DNA of 64,000 nucleotides from Microbulbifer rhizosphaerae (GTDB lineage: Bacteria; Pseudomonadota; Gammaproteobacteria; Pseudomonadales; Cellvibrionaceae): positions 176,460 through 240,459 of the forward strand of contig NZ_JACHWZ010000008.1 in the NCBI RefSeq assembly GCF_014191725.1, written 5' to 3'. Below are positions 1-9,335 of the stretch, piece after piece. Positions within the stretch are counted from its first letter, which is position 1. Each line of letters starts with the position of its first letter. The position numbers and the translations under genes were made by a program. The notes beneath the pieces were generated by a model. That model was not told where the DNA came from, ran no database searches, and was given only the letters and a program-made list of their open reading frames with translations.

Positions 1-352
1 ATAAAAGTGCCGCAGATGCCTAGAATATGGATGTGCATGCCAGTTATGCCTACTCCTACTGATTGCGGCGCAAGCTTACCATGGCACTTAAGCGCAGTAA
101 TTGCCAAATCCCGCGTTTTCGGTGCAATTGCAACGTCATTCCATTAGACTGCGCGCCGAATTTGCCAGCCTCTAGGTAGTTCAGGCGGTAAATTCGGTGA
201 CAATGCTCACTGCCACAGATTCCAGGGTAAGACGAAAATGCGCAGGATTAGCAGGGCTAATTCAAGCTTTTTTCAACGTAGCACAGGGCCTGTGGAGAAG
301 AGACCTGGTATCGAACTTACCGCTTGAACCACTAGCCCGCCATAGGATAGAT
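1..352. other. Intergenic region upstream of pfp
   Basis: I find no supported gene here. An in-frame upstream extension of the phosphofructokinase reading frame begins at 197, but its translated segment has no family similarity that I recognise, so I treat it as leader DNA. No clear promoter or terminator can be assigned by eye. Confidence 0.5.
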
Positions 353-1615
353 ATGTCGAAGAAGAACGCTTTTTATGCCCAATCCGGCGGCGTCACGGCC
401 GTGATCAATGCCTCCGCCTGCGGTGTGATTGAGGCCGTACGCGAACACCACGACCGGATCGGCAACGTGTACGCGGGGCTGAACGGCATTGTGGGCGCAC
501 TGCGCGAAGAGCTGATCGACGTGAGCCAGGAGAGTGCGGACAACATCACCGCCTTGCGCCACACTCCCTCCGGTGCCTTCGGCTCCTGCCGCTACAAGCT
601 GAAGAGCCTGGAAGAAAACCGGGCGGAATACGAACGCCTGATCGAGGTGTTCAAGGCTCACGATATCGGCTATTTTTTATACAATGGCGGTGGTGACTCC
701 GCAGACACCTGCCTGAAGGTCTCCCAGTTATCGGAGAAGATGGGCTATCCCATCCAGGCCATCCATATTCCCAAAACCGTGGACAACGACCTGCCGCTGA
801 CCGACAACTGCCCCGGCTTCGGCTCGGTGGCCAAGTACATAGCGGTCTCTACCAGGGAGGCATCGCTGGACGTAGCCTCTATGTGCGCCACTTCCACCAA
901 GGTCTTCGTCTTCGAAGTAATGGGCCGCCACGCCGGCTGGATCGCCGCCGCCAGCGCCCTGGCCCAGGACCAGCAGGGCGATGCCCCCCATATCATCCTG
1001 TTCCCGGAAGTGGCCTTCGACAAAGAGAAGTTCCTGGCCAAGGTACAACAGACCGTGGAGGAGAAAGGCCACTGCGTCGTCGTTGCCTCCGAGGGCACCC
1101 AGTACGCCGACGGCACTTTCCTCGCCGACTCCGGCACCACCGACGCCTTCGGCCACAAGCAGCTTGGCGGCGTGGCGCCGACCCTGGTCAATATGATCAA
1201 GCAGGAACTGGGCCTCAAATACCACTGGGCGCTGGCGGACTACCTGCAGCGTTCCGCGCGCCATATCGCCTCCGCCACCGACGTGGCCCAGGCCTATGCC
1301 GTGGGCCGGGCCGCGGTGGAAATGGCCGTGGCCGGTAAGAGCGGCGTGATGCCCATCATCGTGCGGGATTCCGGCCCGGAATACAGCTGGTCCGTAGGCG
1401 AGGCCCCGCTGATCGAAGTGGCCAATAGGGAAAAGATGATGCCTCGGGACTATATCAGCGAGGACGGCTTCGGCGTCACCCAGGCCGCGCTCGACTACCT
1501 GCTGCCACTGATCCAGGGCGAGGACTACCCGCCGTATAAGAATGGCGTGCCGCAGTATGCCCGCTTGAAGAAGGTGTTGGTGGAGAAGAAGCTGAAGGAA
1601 AATTTCGGCATGTAA
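353..1615 (+). CDS. pfp: Pyrophosphate-dependent 6-phosphofructokinase
   Basis: Cytoplasmic enzyme interconverting fructose 6-phosphate and fructose 1,6-bisphosphate, with pyrophosphate as the likely phosphoryl donor. The 420-residue product starts MSKKNAFYAQSGGVTAVINA, the usual N-terminus of the family. The phosphate-binding segment reads GGGDS, with Asp where ATP-dependent enzymes have Gly. The catalytic segment reads PKTVDND, with Lys where ATP enzymes have Gly. Both residues are the known markers of the PPi-dependent type. MGRHAGW is the sugar-phosphate segment. The open frame extends upstream to 197, but family similarity begins only at 353. The gene ends 43 bp before the convergent permease gene. 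It serves central metabolism and is probably not part of the RG-I locus. Confidence 0.9.
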   Translation: MSKKNAFYAQSGGVTAVINASACGVIEAVREHHDRIGNVYAGLNGIVGALREELIDVSQESADNITALRHTPSGAFGSCRYKLKSLEENRAEYERLIEVFKAHDIGYFLYNGGGDSADTCLKVSQLSEKMGYPIQAIHIPKTVDNDLPLTDNCPGFGSVAKYIAVSTREASLDVASMCATSTKVFVFEVMGRHAGWIAAASALAQDQQGDAPHIILFPEVAFDKEKFLAKVQQTVEEKGHCVVVASEGTQYADGTFLADSGTTDAFGHKQLGGVAPTLVNMIKQELGLKYHWALADYLQRSARHIASATDVAQAYAVGRAAVEMAVAGKSGVMPIIVRDSGPEYSWSVGEAPLIEVANREKMMPRDYISEDGFGVTQAALDYLLPLIQGEDYPPYKNGVPQYARLKKVLVEKKLKENFGM

Positions 1616-1621
1616 CCAGCC

Positions 1622-1639
1622 GGCCGACATGAGTCGGCC
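1622..1639. terminator. Hairpin between convergent genes
   Basis: A 7-bp perfect stem (GGCCGAC/GTCGGCC) with an ATGA loop lies in the 43-bp gap between pfp and the convergent permease gene. It has no T-tract, so it is at best a weak or Rho-assisted terminator. Confidence 0.35.
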
Positions 1640-1658
1640 ACGTCCCCGATCCAGAGCG

Positions 1659-3386
1659 TCAAGTATGCACGCCTTGCCGGTCAGCAGCCTCGCTGGCCGG
1701 CTCATCCTGCTCGGCCGCTGAGTCGAGTTTTTCCCTCTCCCCCGCCCAGATCGTTGCCGCCATAAAATAAATGACGGAAGGCAGGATCAGCCAATCCCGG
1801 AAAACCTCCAGTGAGCTGCCGACAAAGACCAGCAACGCCATGACCGCACAAGTCCCCAACGACAGCAACGCGATGCCGCGCGCCAGCTGCAACTTCAGGT
1901 GTGCAGCTCCCTTACTGCCCGGCTCGGGCCCCCGCGCCTCCAGTTGCTGAAGATAGCGCAGTTCCCGCTCACGCCGATCTGTTTCAGCCTGTTCGAAGCG
2001 CGCAGCCTGCCCGGCATAGTCGCGACGCGCACCCATCAGCGCAGCCAATGCCAGATACAAAACCGTGGCCACCAGCCAGGTAGGCAATAACAGGAAAAAC
2101 AGGTGAAGACCCAGGCGCTCCAATATCCAGGCCGCCAACAGCGCACCACCCCACGCGATGACTGCGGGCCGGTTGAGGGGCAGCTGGCTGTACCTGACCC
2201 AATAGCGGGTCAGCCCCAGTTTCGGAAACATCCAGTGCTCGGCCACGATCACCGCGCCCACAGGCGCCAGAACCAGTCCCATAACGCCAACAAAATCCAT
2301 CAACTTGCTGAACACAAACGGGAAACAGGCGACCAGGGTGGTTACAACACCTGTAATGGCGGTCACCAAGGTGCGATTCCAGCGCGGGTTGAGGGATTGA
2401 AAAGCCAGTCCGGCCCGGTAAATGGTGGGGTTGGACGTGGTCCAGCCGGCAATGATCACGGCCACGATGCCAGCCGCGCCCAGTGCCCGGTAAGCCACCT
2501 CCCCGGCATCGATCCGGGTGATCGGAGCCTGCAGCAGCAGGGCCGCGCCCGCCCCCATAATGCCGGCGAAAACCCAGGCCAGGTAGTGACCAATGAACAT
2601 ACCCAGAACCGAAAAGTAGCCGTAACTGGACTTGCGTGCGAAACGCAACAGGGTCATATCGGACAGGCCGCCGTGCATGGCGAGATTGCAGATCCAGGCG
2701 AAGGCGGCCACATGCCAAACGGTGAGCCCACTGCCGCCAACGCGCCAGATATGCGCATCGGCGACACGGATAAAGCCCTCAAACGCGCCTGCCTCCGCCG
2801 CACCCGGCGTGCTGCTATACAACACTGGCAGCAGGGCCAGGGCCCCTGCCGCAAACATCAGTATCATCCAGGGCGCGCAGACTTCGGCAAAGCGGGCCAC
2901 CTGCCGGAAACCCTTAATGGCAACGAACGTCACCACGGCGCCCACCGCCAGTGCAATCAACACGAACCCGGGACTCGATGGGTACCAGTGAACCTGCGGT
3001 GGGATATCGAACAATATCCGCACCGCCGAGGCGGAAACCGTAATCATGGCGCCAGCGAGCACGCAAAATAGCGCACCGTTGACCACGCTATAGAGCTTGA
3101 GAATGCCCGGCCCGCCAATCCGGCTCAGGTAAGCGTACAGGGTAAGGCGGGTCTGGGTGGCGATGGGCGCACAGATCAGCCCCCAGGTGAGCACCGCCAA
3201 TAAATTCCCCCACAGCAGTCCCCACAGAACATCGCCGGCGCTTACGCCCCAGGCGACAAACATGGCACCAATGACAAACTCGGTTCCCGCCACATGCTCA
3301 CCGGCATAGCTTGCGGCAAACCGCCGCGCGGGCGCCAGTTGCTTCGGCCTTACCGGAACCGCCTCGAACTCATCTACGCCTGACAT
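1659..3386 (-). CDS. NCS1-family (cytosine/purine-type) permease
   Basis: A 575-residue integral inner-membrane transporter with about 12 hydrophobic segments, resembling the nucleobase:cation symporter-1 family (cytosine, purine, allantoin and related substrates). The N-terminal part (VAGTEFVIGAMFVAWGVSAGD, a G-rich first helix) and the region around residue 235-260 with NLAMHGGLSDMTLLRFA fit that family. The C-terminal 120 residues carry a charged cytoplasmic stretch (about residues 455-500) followed by two more membrane segments. AGAGGA lies about 6-11 bp before the ATG and supports this start. The substrate cannot be told from sequence. It is the last gene on the minus strand of this block, separated from the beta-glucuronidase by a MITE-like repeat, so it is probably not co-transcribed with the RG-I genes. 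Confidence 0.7.
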   Translation of the reverse strand: MSGVDEFEAVPVRPKQLAPARRFAASYAGEHVAGTEFVIGAMFVAWGVSAGDVLWGLLWGNLLAVLTWGLICAPIATQTRLTLYAYLSRIGGPGILKLYSVVNGALFCVLAGAMITVSASAVRILFDIPPQVHWYPSSPGFVLIALAVGAVVTFVAIKGFRQVARFAEVCAPWMILMFAAGALALLPVLYSSTPGAAEAGAFEGFIRVADAHIWRVGGSGLTVWHVAAFAWICNLAMHGGLSDMTLLRFARKSSYGYFSVLGMFIGHYLAWVFAGIMGAGAALLLQAPITRIDAGEVAYRALGAAGIVAVIIAGWTTSNPTIYRAGLAFQSLNPRWNRTLVTAITGVVTTLVACFPFVFSKLMDFVGVMGLVLAPVGAVIVAEHWMFPKLGLTRYWVRYSQLPLNRPAVIAWGGALLAAWILERLGLHLFFLLLPTWLVATVLYLALAALMGARRDYAGQAARFEQAETDRRERELRYLQQLEARGPEPGSKGAAHLKLQLARGIALLSLGTCAVMALLVFVGSSLEVFRDWLILPSVIYFMAATIWAGEREKLDSAAEQDEPASEAADRQGVHT

Positions 3387-3472
3387 TCGACATCCTCTTT
3401 TCTATAAATATCGTTATTACCCGGCGAGATTGGCGGTCGGTGGAGGTATAAATTGGCGCTAAGGGCCTGGCT

Positions 3473-3663
3473 GGCCCTGTTACGGGGGCTTTTGCGGAAC
3501 ACGGGATGGGCGCCCCGCTTAATCCATCCCTGGATGGCTTGTCCGCGAGGTTCCTCTCGCAGAAAAACGGCAGGAGCCGCTTTGGACGCCGAAGGCGCCC
3601 GGAGGGCGAGGACCAGGGATGGTCCTGAATCATTGTCCCGCAAAAAGCTCCCGGCATCAGGCC
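3473..3663. repeat. MITE-like intergenic element with imperfect terminal inverted repeats
   Basis: The gap 3387-3710 holds no gene. It contains two outward arms of about 29-30 bp, at 3473-3501 and 3634-3663, that are imperfect inverted copies. Both contain a TTTGCGG-type core next to a GGGGGC/GGGAGC block. The 130-bp interior has its own short palindromes. No transposase frame is inside. The TTTGCGGGAC core recurs in the inverted repeat at 34319-34427, suggesting a dispersed non-autonomous family. Confidence 0.5.
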
Positions 3664-3710
3664 CTTCGCATCACGGTTATTGCTTAACTTAGTGCCATTC
3701 GGTGGAGATA

Positions 3711-5513
3711 TCAGTTCCCTGCGCGAAAAAGACTCTCCGAGTCTGAAGCCGGCTGTTTGGCCTTCTCCTCATACCAATCTTTCATAACATACCAAGCTTT
3801 CTTTTTTACACCATTTTCGGAAAGCAGGCCTTTACGATTCCAGTAGTCCTGGATGTTCGCCAGCGGCCGTCGGGGCGAAAGGAAGTCCTTCAGAATCCAT
3901 GGCGACACGCCGCGAAGATCCTTCATGTTATCCAGCATCTCCAGATTGTAGCGGTAGACAAGTGCCTGATTTTCTTCAGTGAAAACCTGATGTTCGTCAC
4001 CGTGGAATCCCTGCAGGGCACCCGCACCAAACTCGCTCACGATAACGGGTTTGTTGTAATCGGATACCCAGCGGTAGTTGGCGCATTCCTCCGGAGTATC
4101 TTCATACCATCCGCAATAGGTATTGATGCCAATCACATCCACCTTTTCTGCGAAGGGATCATCAATACGGCGACCGTATTCCGTGGTACTCTGGGTATTG
4201 ATTGCAGCGGTCACCAGACGGGTCGGGTCCAAGCTGTGCACCTTATCCACCAGCTTTCCCAGGAATTCAGTGCGGACTTCGTCTTTCGGGGTTTCGTTGG
4301 CAATGGACCACAGAATAATAGCGGCGCGGTTCTTGTCCCGAGTCAGCATTTCCGTGTACTGGGTTTCCGCCTTTTTATAAACCTCTTCACTACCAAACTG
4401 GATATCCCAGTAAACCGGAATTTCCGCCCACACTAATAGCCCCATTTCATCGGCGATACGAAGCATGGCTTCATTGTGCGGATAGTGGGCCAGGCGCACG
4501 TAGTTACAGCCGAGCTCCTTGGCCCAGCTCAGCAGGGTTCGCGCATCTTCTTCACTCCAGGCTCGGCCGGCGCCTTTGGGGCTCTCCTCGTGGATGGAAA
4601 TGCCACGTAGGAATACAGGCTCACCATTCAAGAGAATTTCTATACCGTCGATATCAACGGTACGGAAACCAATGCGATCGACAACCTCCCTACCTTTGAA
4701 TGCAATCTCGATCCCATAGAGTTTGGGGTCTTCCGGCGTCCACAGTTTCGGATCAGCCGGAATGATTACTTCTGCCTTACCGTCTTTATCCAATGCAACG
4801 GTGGCGTTGATATCCAGCTCAGGAACCCGAAATTGCACTTTGGATTTTTTGCTATAGTCACCAGTCGCTTTGAAGTACGCCTTGATGGCAGGATCTGAAC
4901 CCGGCCCATAAACTACGGAGTAGTCAGAAATATAACCATTCTCCAGCTCAAGCAGCTTGACGGAACGTGTGATACCGCCATAGTTCCACCAGTCAGTACT
5001 CATGGTTGGAATATAATCCGACTCCCTGCGATTGTTAACTTTTACCACCAGGGAGTTGTCGCCGCCTTTCAAATTGTCATTGACATCAAACTGGAATGGG
5101 GTAAATCCGCCTTCATGCTCACCAAGGAACTCGCCGTTGAGATATACTTTGGCAATATAGTTAACTGCCCCGAAGTAAAGTACGTAATTCTTGTTCTTAC
5201 GCTTATCTACAGTAAATTTCCGGTGATACCAGACAGACCCCTCATATCTGAATAATTCTTTACCCTGAGTATTCCAGTCTCCCGGAACCTGTAGCTTCAT
5301 ACTGCTGGAAAAATTATATTCAACCAATTGTGAAGGACTTCTCGGGATAGTGTTTGTGAAGAACTTTCTTTTATCTCCGACATCAAACGCATCGATAATC
5401 ACATCCCACTCGCCATTCAGGCTCTGGTAATCCCGGGATGCCGTATTCTGAACAAGCTCTACCGCAAACGCGGAAGGCAACCAGCCGATGAGCAAAATAA
5501 TCCAGTACTTCAT
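3711..5513 (-). CDS. Exported GH2 beta-glucuronidase
   Basis: A 600-residue glycoside hydrolase family 2 enzyme that should release terminal glucuronic acid from oligosaccharides in the periplasm. A signal peptide covers residues 1-17 (cleavage after AFA). The GH2 order is visible: sugar-binding jelly-roll domain (about 25-185), immunoglobulin-like domain (about 190-290) and TIM barrel (about 290-580). The acid/base is E407 in SIANET and the nucleophile is E494 in SEFGAGA. N559-R-K561 in YWNRKG matches the NxK motif that binds the glucuronate carboxylate in known beta-glucuronidases and is absent from beta-galactosidases, which makes the specificity call fairly firm. It lies 171 bp downstream of rhaM, inside the RG-I locus. 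RG-I side chains can carry glucuronic acid, so the role fits. Confidence 0.82.
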   Translation of the reverse strand: MKYWIILLIGWLPSAFAVELVQNTASRDYQSLNGEWDVIIDAFDVGDKRKFFTNTIPRSPSQLVEYNFSSSMKLQVPGDWNTQGKELFRYEGSVWYHRKFTVDKRKNKNYVLYFGAVNYIAKVYLNGEFLGEHEGGFTPFQFDVNDNLKGGDNSLVVKVNNRRESDYIPTMSTDWWNYGGITRSVKLLELENGYISDYSVVYGPGSDPAIKAYFKATGDYSKKSKVQFRVPELDINATVALDKDGKAEVIIPADPKLWTPEDPKLYGIEIAFKGREVVDRIGFRTVDIDGIEILLNGEPVFLRGISIHEESPKGAGRAWSEEDARTLLSWAKELGCNYVRLAHYPHNEAMLRIADEMGLLVWAEIPVYWDIQFGSEEVYKKAETQYTEMLTRDKNRAAIILWSIANETPKDEVRTEFLGKLVDKVHSLDPTRLVTAAINTQSTTEYGRRIDDPFAEKVDVIGINTYCGWYEDTPEECANYRWVSDYNKPVIVSEFGAGALQGFHGDEHQVFTEENQALVYRYNLEMLDNMKDLRGVSPWILKDFLSPRRPLANIQDYWNRKGLLSENGVKKKAWYVMKDWYEEKAKQPASDSESLFRAGN

Positions 5514-5684
5514 GTTCTCTCTCTACTTACTAAGTAAGACGGAAGGGAAGGACATCCATATCCCGGGACCGTACTAGACAGGAATACCGATTGCGAGTAT
5601 ACAAGGGTGTATATGCCGAAAGAGGTATCCCTTCGTTCCGACTGGTCGCAGGTATCCGCTCTCTTCCCAATTTGTCCAGCCCGG

Positions 5685-5999
5685 CTAATCCAGGTGAAAA
5701 ACCGGCTGCAGTTGAGTCGTCTTCGGGCTCTTATCCGCCGCTGTATCCATGATATCGGCCATGTAGGCCCACCATTTTTGCATAGCCGTCCTTTGAGGAA
5801 GCTCATCCATTCCATGGTTTTCGGTGCGCTTTAGTACGGCGAACAATTGAAGTGTCTGCCGATGAAGATAAATGGAATAGTCTTCAATTCCAGCCGACTT
5901 TAATTCTTCGACCAGTTCAGGCCATATTTCGTCGTGCCGCTTCTTGTACTCCATTTCGAAGCCTGCTTTCAGCTGCATTACAAATGCAATTTTCTTCAT
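5685..5999 (-). CDS. rhaM: L-rhamnose mutarotase (copy 1)
   Basis: A 104-residue cytoplasmic enzyme that interconverts alpha- and beta-L-rhamnose before isomerisation. The start [13 protein letters not shown] is the standard N-terminus. The family's RHDEIWPEL segment (with the active-site His), the SIYLH strand and the MQKWW motif near the C-terminus are all present. The reading frame extends 23 codons upstream, but that part is not conserved. It is paired with the TonB receptor immediately upstream, exactly as copy 2 at 13462 is. The two mutarotases differ at many positions, so the duplication is not recent. Confidence 0.93.
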   Translation of the reverse strand: MKKIAFVMQLKAGFEMEYKKRHDEIWPELVEELKSAGIEDYSIYLHRQTLQLFAVLKRTENHGMDELPQRTAMQKWWAYMADIMDTAADKSPKTTQLQPVFHLD

Positions 6000-6158
6000 A
6001 GCAATAAACCGAATAAATTCCAATAAATCCCTGACCAGGAAACCGCCCATAAATATTATGGCTGACAACAGCTTCTGGAAAAAATCCTATAGATGGCGCC
6101 GATAAATCCGGCCGGTGATACTTCACTGGCCGGCGAGATCCCTACCGGGACCGGGTCG

Positions 6159-9152
6159 TTACATCTTATAGGAAAACCCTAGCGCGAACTCTCGGCCAGA
6201 ATACTGCAGGTCGGACAGGCGGCGTTCCCCGGCCGTTGCCACCTTAGCCTCCTTCAGAAGATTTCTTCCGTCGACAAAGAACTTGAGGTTAGTATTCGGC
6301 AGGGCGTAAGCCATTTTGGCATCCAGGTAGCCCGCATCCTCCACGAATACCGGGTTGCCAGATCGGTCAGAGGGGGCAGCCAGATACTCATCGCGATAGT
6401 TATAAGCCAGGCGGAAACTCACCGCCTCCCCTTCCCAAAACGTCGTCACGTTATAGCTGTCTTCGGACTGGGACGGGAAAGGCAACTCCTCACCGGTCAA
6501 CTGGTTAAATAGGCCGACCTCTTCAGCGGTCATATGGGTGTAGTTGACGCTGCCACCCAGGCCGCTGAAAGGGTATGGCAACATGGAGAAAACCGTCGAT
6601 GCCTGCAGCTCGACACCCTTGGTCGTTACGCCGCTGCCATTGATCTTCTGCCTGACATCCCACTGGCGACCATCGTCGAAGAAATCGGCGTTTTCACGTG
6701 TTTCCGCATCAAGTATCCAACTGGTAATGTCCTTGGCAAAGTAGGCGGCAGAAACAATCGAGTCCTGGTTCGGATACCAGTTCAAGGCAATATCCATCTG
6801 TTTGGCGCGATACGGATCGAGTGCCGGGTTGCCGCCTGAACAGACGTTTGACGTTTGATCGACTTGCGATTGGCGGGTTGTATAAATCGTACAGGTTGCA
6901 TTAACGTTCAAGTCACCTGTTCTCGGCCTCGCCATAACCTTGGCCATGCCAAAATACAACACCAATTCACCGGGAACGATTTCCAGATTCATGTTGATGC
7001 TCGGCAGGAAGTCGCTGTACTCCCTGCTGACAGTTTTTCTGCCGACAAAGGCATCCGGATGGTCCGGATCTTCAACTCCCGGAAGATCTTGGCCGGTAAC
7101 CGGATCGACGAGGATGTTGCCATCTTCGTCCACTTGATCGACAATGATCCGCTCCCGGACATCACCGTTAGTGTCGGTCTTTGTGACAACATAGCGCGCG
7201 CCGATATTGCCCCAGAATGGCATGCCGCCGAATTCCGTTTCAAAGTCCGATTGCAGATAAACAGCCTGGGTATCCACGCTGATATCGTAATTACCGGTGC
7301 GCACATCCAGGTCTTCGCGAGTAGTATTGTCTGCGCTGACTTCCCGGATGGCCGCAATAAAGTCGTCGGTATCAACCGCCTGGTAGTTTCCGATAGTGTT
7401 CACGCCCAGGTCGTAACCGGAAAATAGCCTTGGCGATCTATTGGTGTTTCCGCTAATAAGGGCGATCTGATCGGCCATTGTCCATTCAGCACCGTTATAA
7501 GTACTACCAACATCGCGAATGATGTTGTGTTGATAGTCGGCATTTTCTGTCGAATTGGAAGTCGCCTGAATACCGCTGCGAAGCGTTTTCACAAAGGCTG
7601 TATCGAAGTTGTACGTAACATCCAATTTAACGTTGGACTCAGATGCTTCATCCAAATGGGGCGCATACTTGAAGCGAGACCTGGATCGGTAGCTGGCCGG
7701 GCTGTTGACATCGAAGACGTCCGAGGTATTCGTGGGATCTTCCGCATTGTAAAAATAGCCGGTATTGAAATCCCATTCCGGCGCACCTCGATTGTCGAGC
7801 GCAACTTGAACACCGGCGATACCATCGGCGGTAATGTGTGTGTCGCGGGAATCTATCTCCTGCTCAGAGGTAGAATAGGCGGCCAAGCCACTGATATCCC
7901 AGGCTCCGCGACTGAATTCAAAGCCGGTATCGAAGATACTGGTCTCCTGGTCCCAGGCAAAATTGAGCGTTCGGTTGGTCACAGAGGCAAGCTGAGACTC
8001 GAAGTAAGTCACATTGTGATTTTCGTCCACTCGCACGGAATCCGCATTTACCCGTGCGGCAGAGTGGGTTTCCAAATGCAGGTTGAGATCCGTCGCCTCC
8101 TTGTCACGCTTGTTGTAGGTGTAGCCGGCGTGCACGGAAAGTTCATCACTGATATTGTACTGAAAGGTAGTATTTGCACTGAGACGCTTTTCATCGCGCG
8201 ACCATATTCCATATCTCGGCAACCTGGGGGAATAATCCCACCACTGCATTTCACATTCCGCCTGCCCGCCGCAGTTTTCTATGTCAGTGATTGATGCGTA
8301 GTTCTCATCGACAACAGTCTTTTCAGGGGAGTTGTCATAATCGGCTACGCGGTGCCATTCGGTGTTGCGCAGCGCGTGGATCATAGTGGTCTTTTCAGAG
8401 CTGGTTACATTGACTAGTGCACCAAAATCCTCACTGAATTTCATTACGCCGGTCAAATTGACTCTGGGGTCCGAAGCATCGCTTAAGTCGTTGTACTGCT
8501 GTTCACCGGATACAGACAGAAAGTTGCTTTCAAATTCATTGGGTTTGCGCGTGTTGATTTTAATAGTACCGCCAATACCCCCTTCCGTATGGCGCGCCTC
8601 GGATCCCTTGATCACATCGAGAGACTTGACCAGCTCGGAAGCCATATCGCGGAAGTCGACCGCGCGGCTACCTCCCATGCCCATCGCCGATACGCCATTG
8701 ACTTCCACCCGCGACAAGTCCGGATCTACACCCCGGATGCTGACCTGTGCGCCCTCACCGAAATCCCGGGCCAACTGTATGCCAGCTATTCTCTGCAAGG
8801 CCTCGCCGACGTTTTTATCGGGAAATTCACCGATATCTTCCGCAACCAGCGAGTCGCTCATGGTGCCGGCGGATTTTTTGCGCGCAATAGCGCTGCGCTG
8901 GCTGAAGCGATGGCCTGACACCACTACTTCCTCCATTGAGGCTTCTTCCATTGAGGCTTCTTCCACTGCCGCGCTGTCGGCCTGCCTCTCGTCCTTCTTG
9001 AGTTCCTCTTGGGCGAACGCCATGGGGGCCGCCAGAAGGCTCAAAGAGATTCCGGTAAGAGCCAAGGTGCGTATGCGTTTGGATAAAGGTGTGAAAATGA
9101 AGGGAAGCTTTTCTGTGGAGGCTCCTACCCCAGTGTGATTAATTAGTGTCAT
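6159..9152 (-). CDS. TonB-dependent outer-membrane receptor (copy 1), carbohydrate type
   Basis: A 997-residue outer-membrane transporter, probably for RG-I oligosaccharides. It has a long signal peptide (about residues 1-47, ending AFA), a TonB-box-like EEVVVSG (74-80), a plug domain (about 85-205) with IRGVDPDLSRVEVNG, then a 22-strand barrel. It resembles the Xanthomonas/Caulobacter-type carbohydrate receptors, which are larger than siderophore receptors. The start at 9152 is chosen because GGAG lies 8 bp before it and the same start is conserved in copy 2. Just before the TonB box a 15-bp DNA repeat encodes EEASM twice. It has its own promoter at 9194-9222 and is followed by rhaM. Confidence 0.9.
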   Translation of the reverse strand: MTLINHTGVGASTEKLPFIFTPLSKRIRTLALTGISLSLLAAPMAFAQEELKKDERQADSAAVEEASMEEASMEEVVVSGHRFSQRSAIARKKSAGTMSDSLVAEDIGEFPDKNVGEALQRIAGIQLARDFGEGAQVSIRGVDPDLSRVEVNGVSAMGMGGSRAVDFRDMASELVKSLDVIKGSEARHTEGGIGGTIKINTRKPNEFESNFLSVSGEQQYNDLSDASDPRVNLTGVMKFSEDFGALVNVTSSEKTTMIHALRNTEWHRVADYDNSPEKTVVDENYASITDIENCGGQAECEMQWWDYSPRLPRYGIWSRDEKRLSANTTFQYNISDELSVHAGYTYNKRDKEATDLNLHLETHSAARVNADSVRVDENHNVTYFESQLASVTNRTLNFAWDQETSIFDTGFEFSRGAWDISGLAAYSTSEQEIDSRDTHITADGIAGVQVALDNRGAPEWDFNTGYFYNAEDPTNTSDVFDVNSPASYRSRSRFKYAPHLDEASESNVKLDVTYNFDTAFVKTLRSGIQATSNSTENADYQHNIIRDVGSTYNGAEWTMADQIALISGNTNRSPRLFSGYDLGVNTIGNYQAVDTDDFIAAIREVSADNTTREDLDVRTGNYDISVDTQAVYLQSDFETEFGGMPFWGNIGARYVVTKTDTNGDVRERIIVDQVDEDGNILVDPVTGQDLPGVEDPDHPDAFVGRKTVSREYSDFLPSINMNLEIVPGELVLYFGMAKVMARPRTGDLNVNATCTIYTTRQSQVDQTSNVCSGGNPALDPYRAKQMDIALNWYPNQDSIVSAAYFAKDITSWILDAETRENADFFDDGRQWDVRQKINGSGVTTKGVELQASTVFSMLPYPFSGLGGSVNYTHMTAEEVGLFNQLTGEELPFPSQSEDSYNVTTFWEGEAVSFRLAYNYRDEYLAAPSDRSGNPVFVEDAGYLDAKMAYALPNTNLKFFVDGRNLLKEAKVATAGERRLSDLQYSGREFALGFSYKM

Positions 9153-9193
9153 CTCACCAACTCCGTTTATCTTATTTATATTACGGAGAGAAA

Positions 9194-9235
9194 ATACTAG
9201 GAGCATGCCCGCCCAGTGTCAATCATATTAAGTCA
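9194..9235 (-). promoter_or_regulatory. Sigma70 promoter with phased RTCA operator upstream of TonB receptor 1
   Basis: On the minus strand, TTGACA (9222-9217) and TAGTAT (9199-9194) are separated by exactly 17 bp. On the plus strand CAATCA (9220-9225) and AAGTCA (9230-9235) follow at 10-bp spacing and overlap the -35 box. The same arrangement is present upstream of receptor copy 2. An operator overlapping -35 suggests repression, but that is inference. Confidence 0.65.
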
Positions 9236-9335
9236 TTTTTTTAAATAAATCAGTCACGATGTTGATCGAACCTGACTGATTCAGCTCTCTATTCTTGTAA
9301 GCAATAACTGGCATTGCTTTTATAACCCTTTTGCA

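Noticed and set aside
197..352. 52-residue N-terminal extension of phosphofructokinase
   Set aside because: It has no family similarity, no signal or targeting role expected, and the standard N-terminus begins at 353.
728..1705. Long minus-strand frame opposite pfp
   Set aside because: It is a shadow of the GC-rich coding strand; its translation shows no known family and it has no ribosome site. Similar long antisense frames opposite the lut, rha, helicase and cyd genes were rejected for the same reason.
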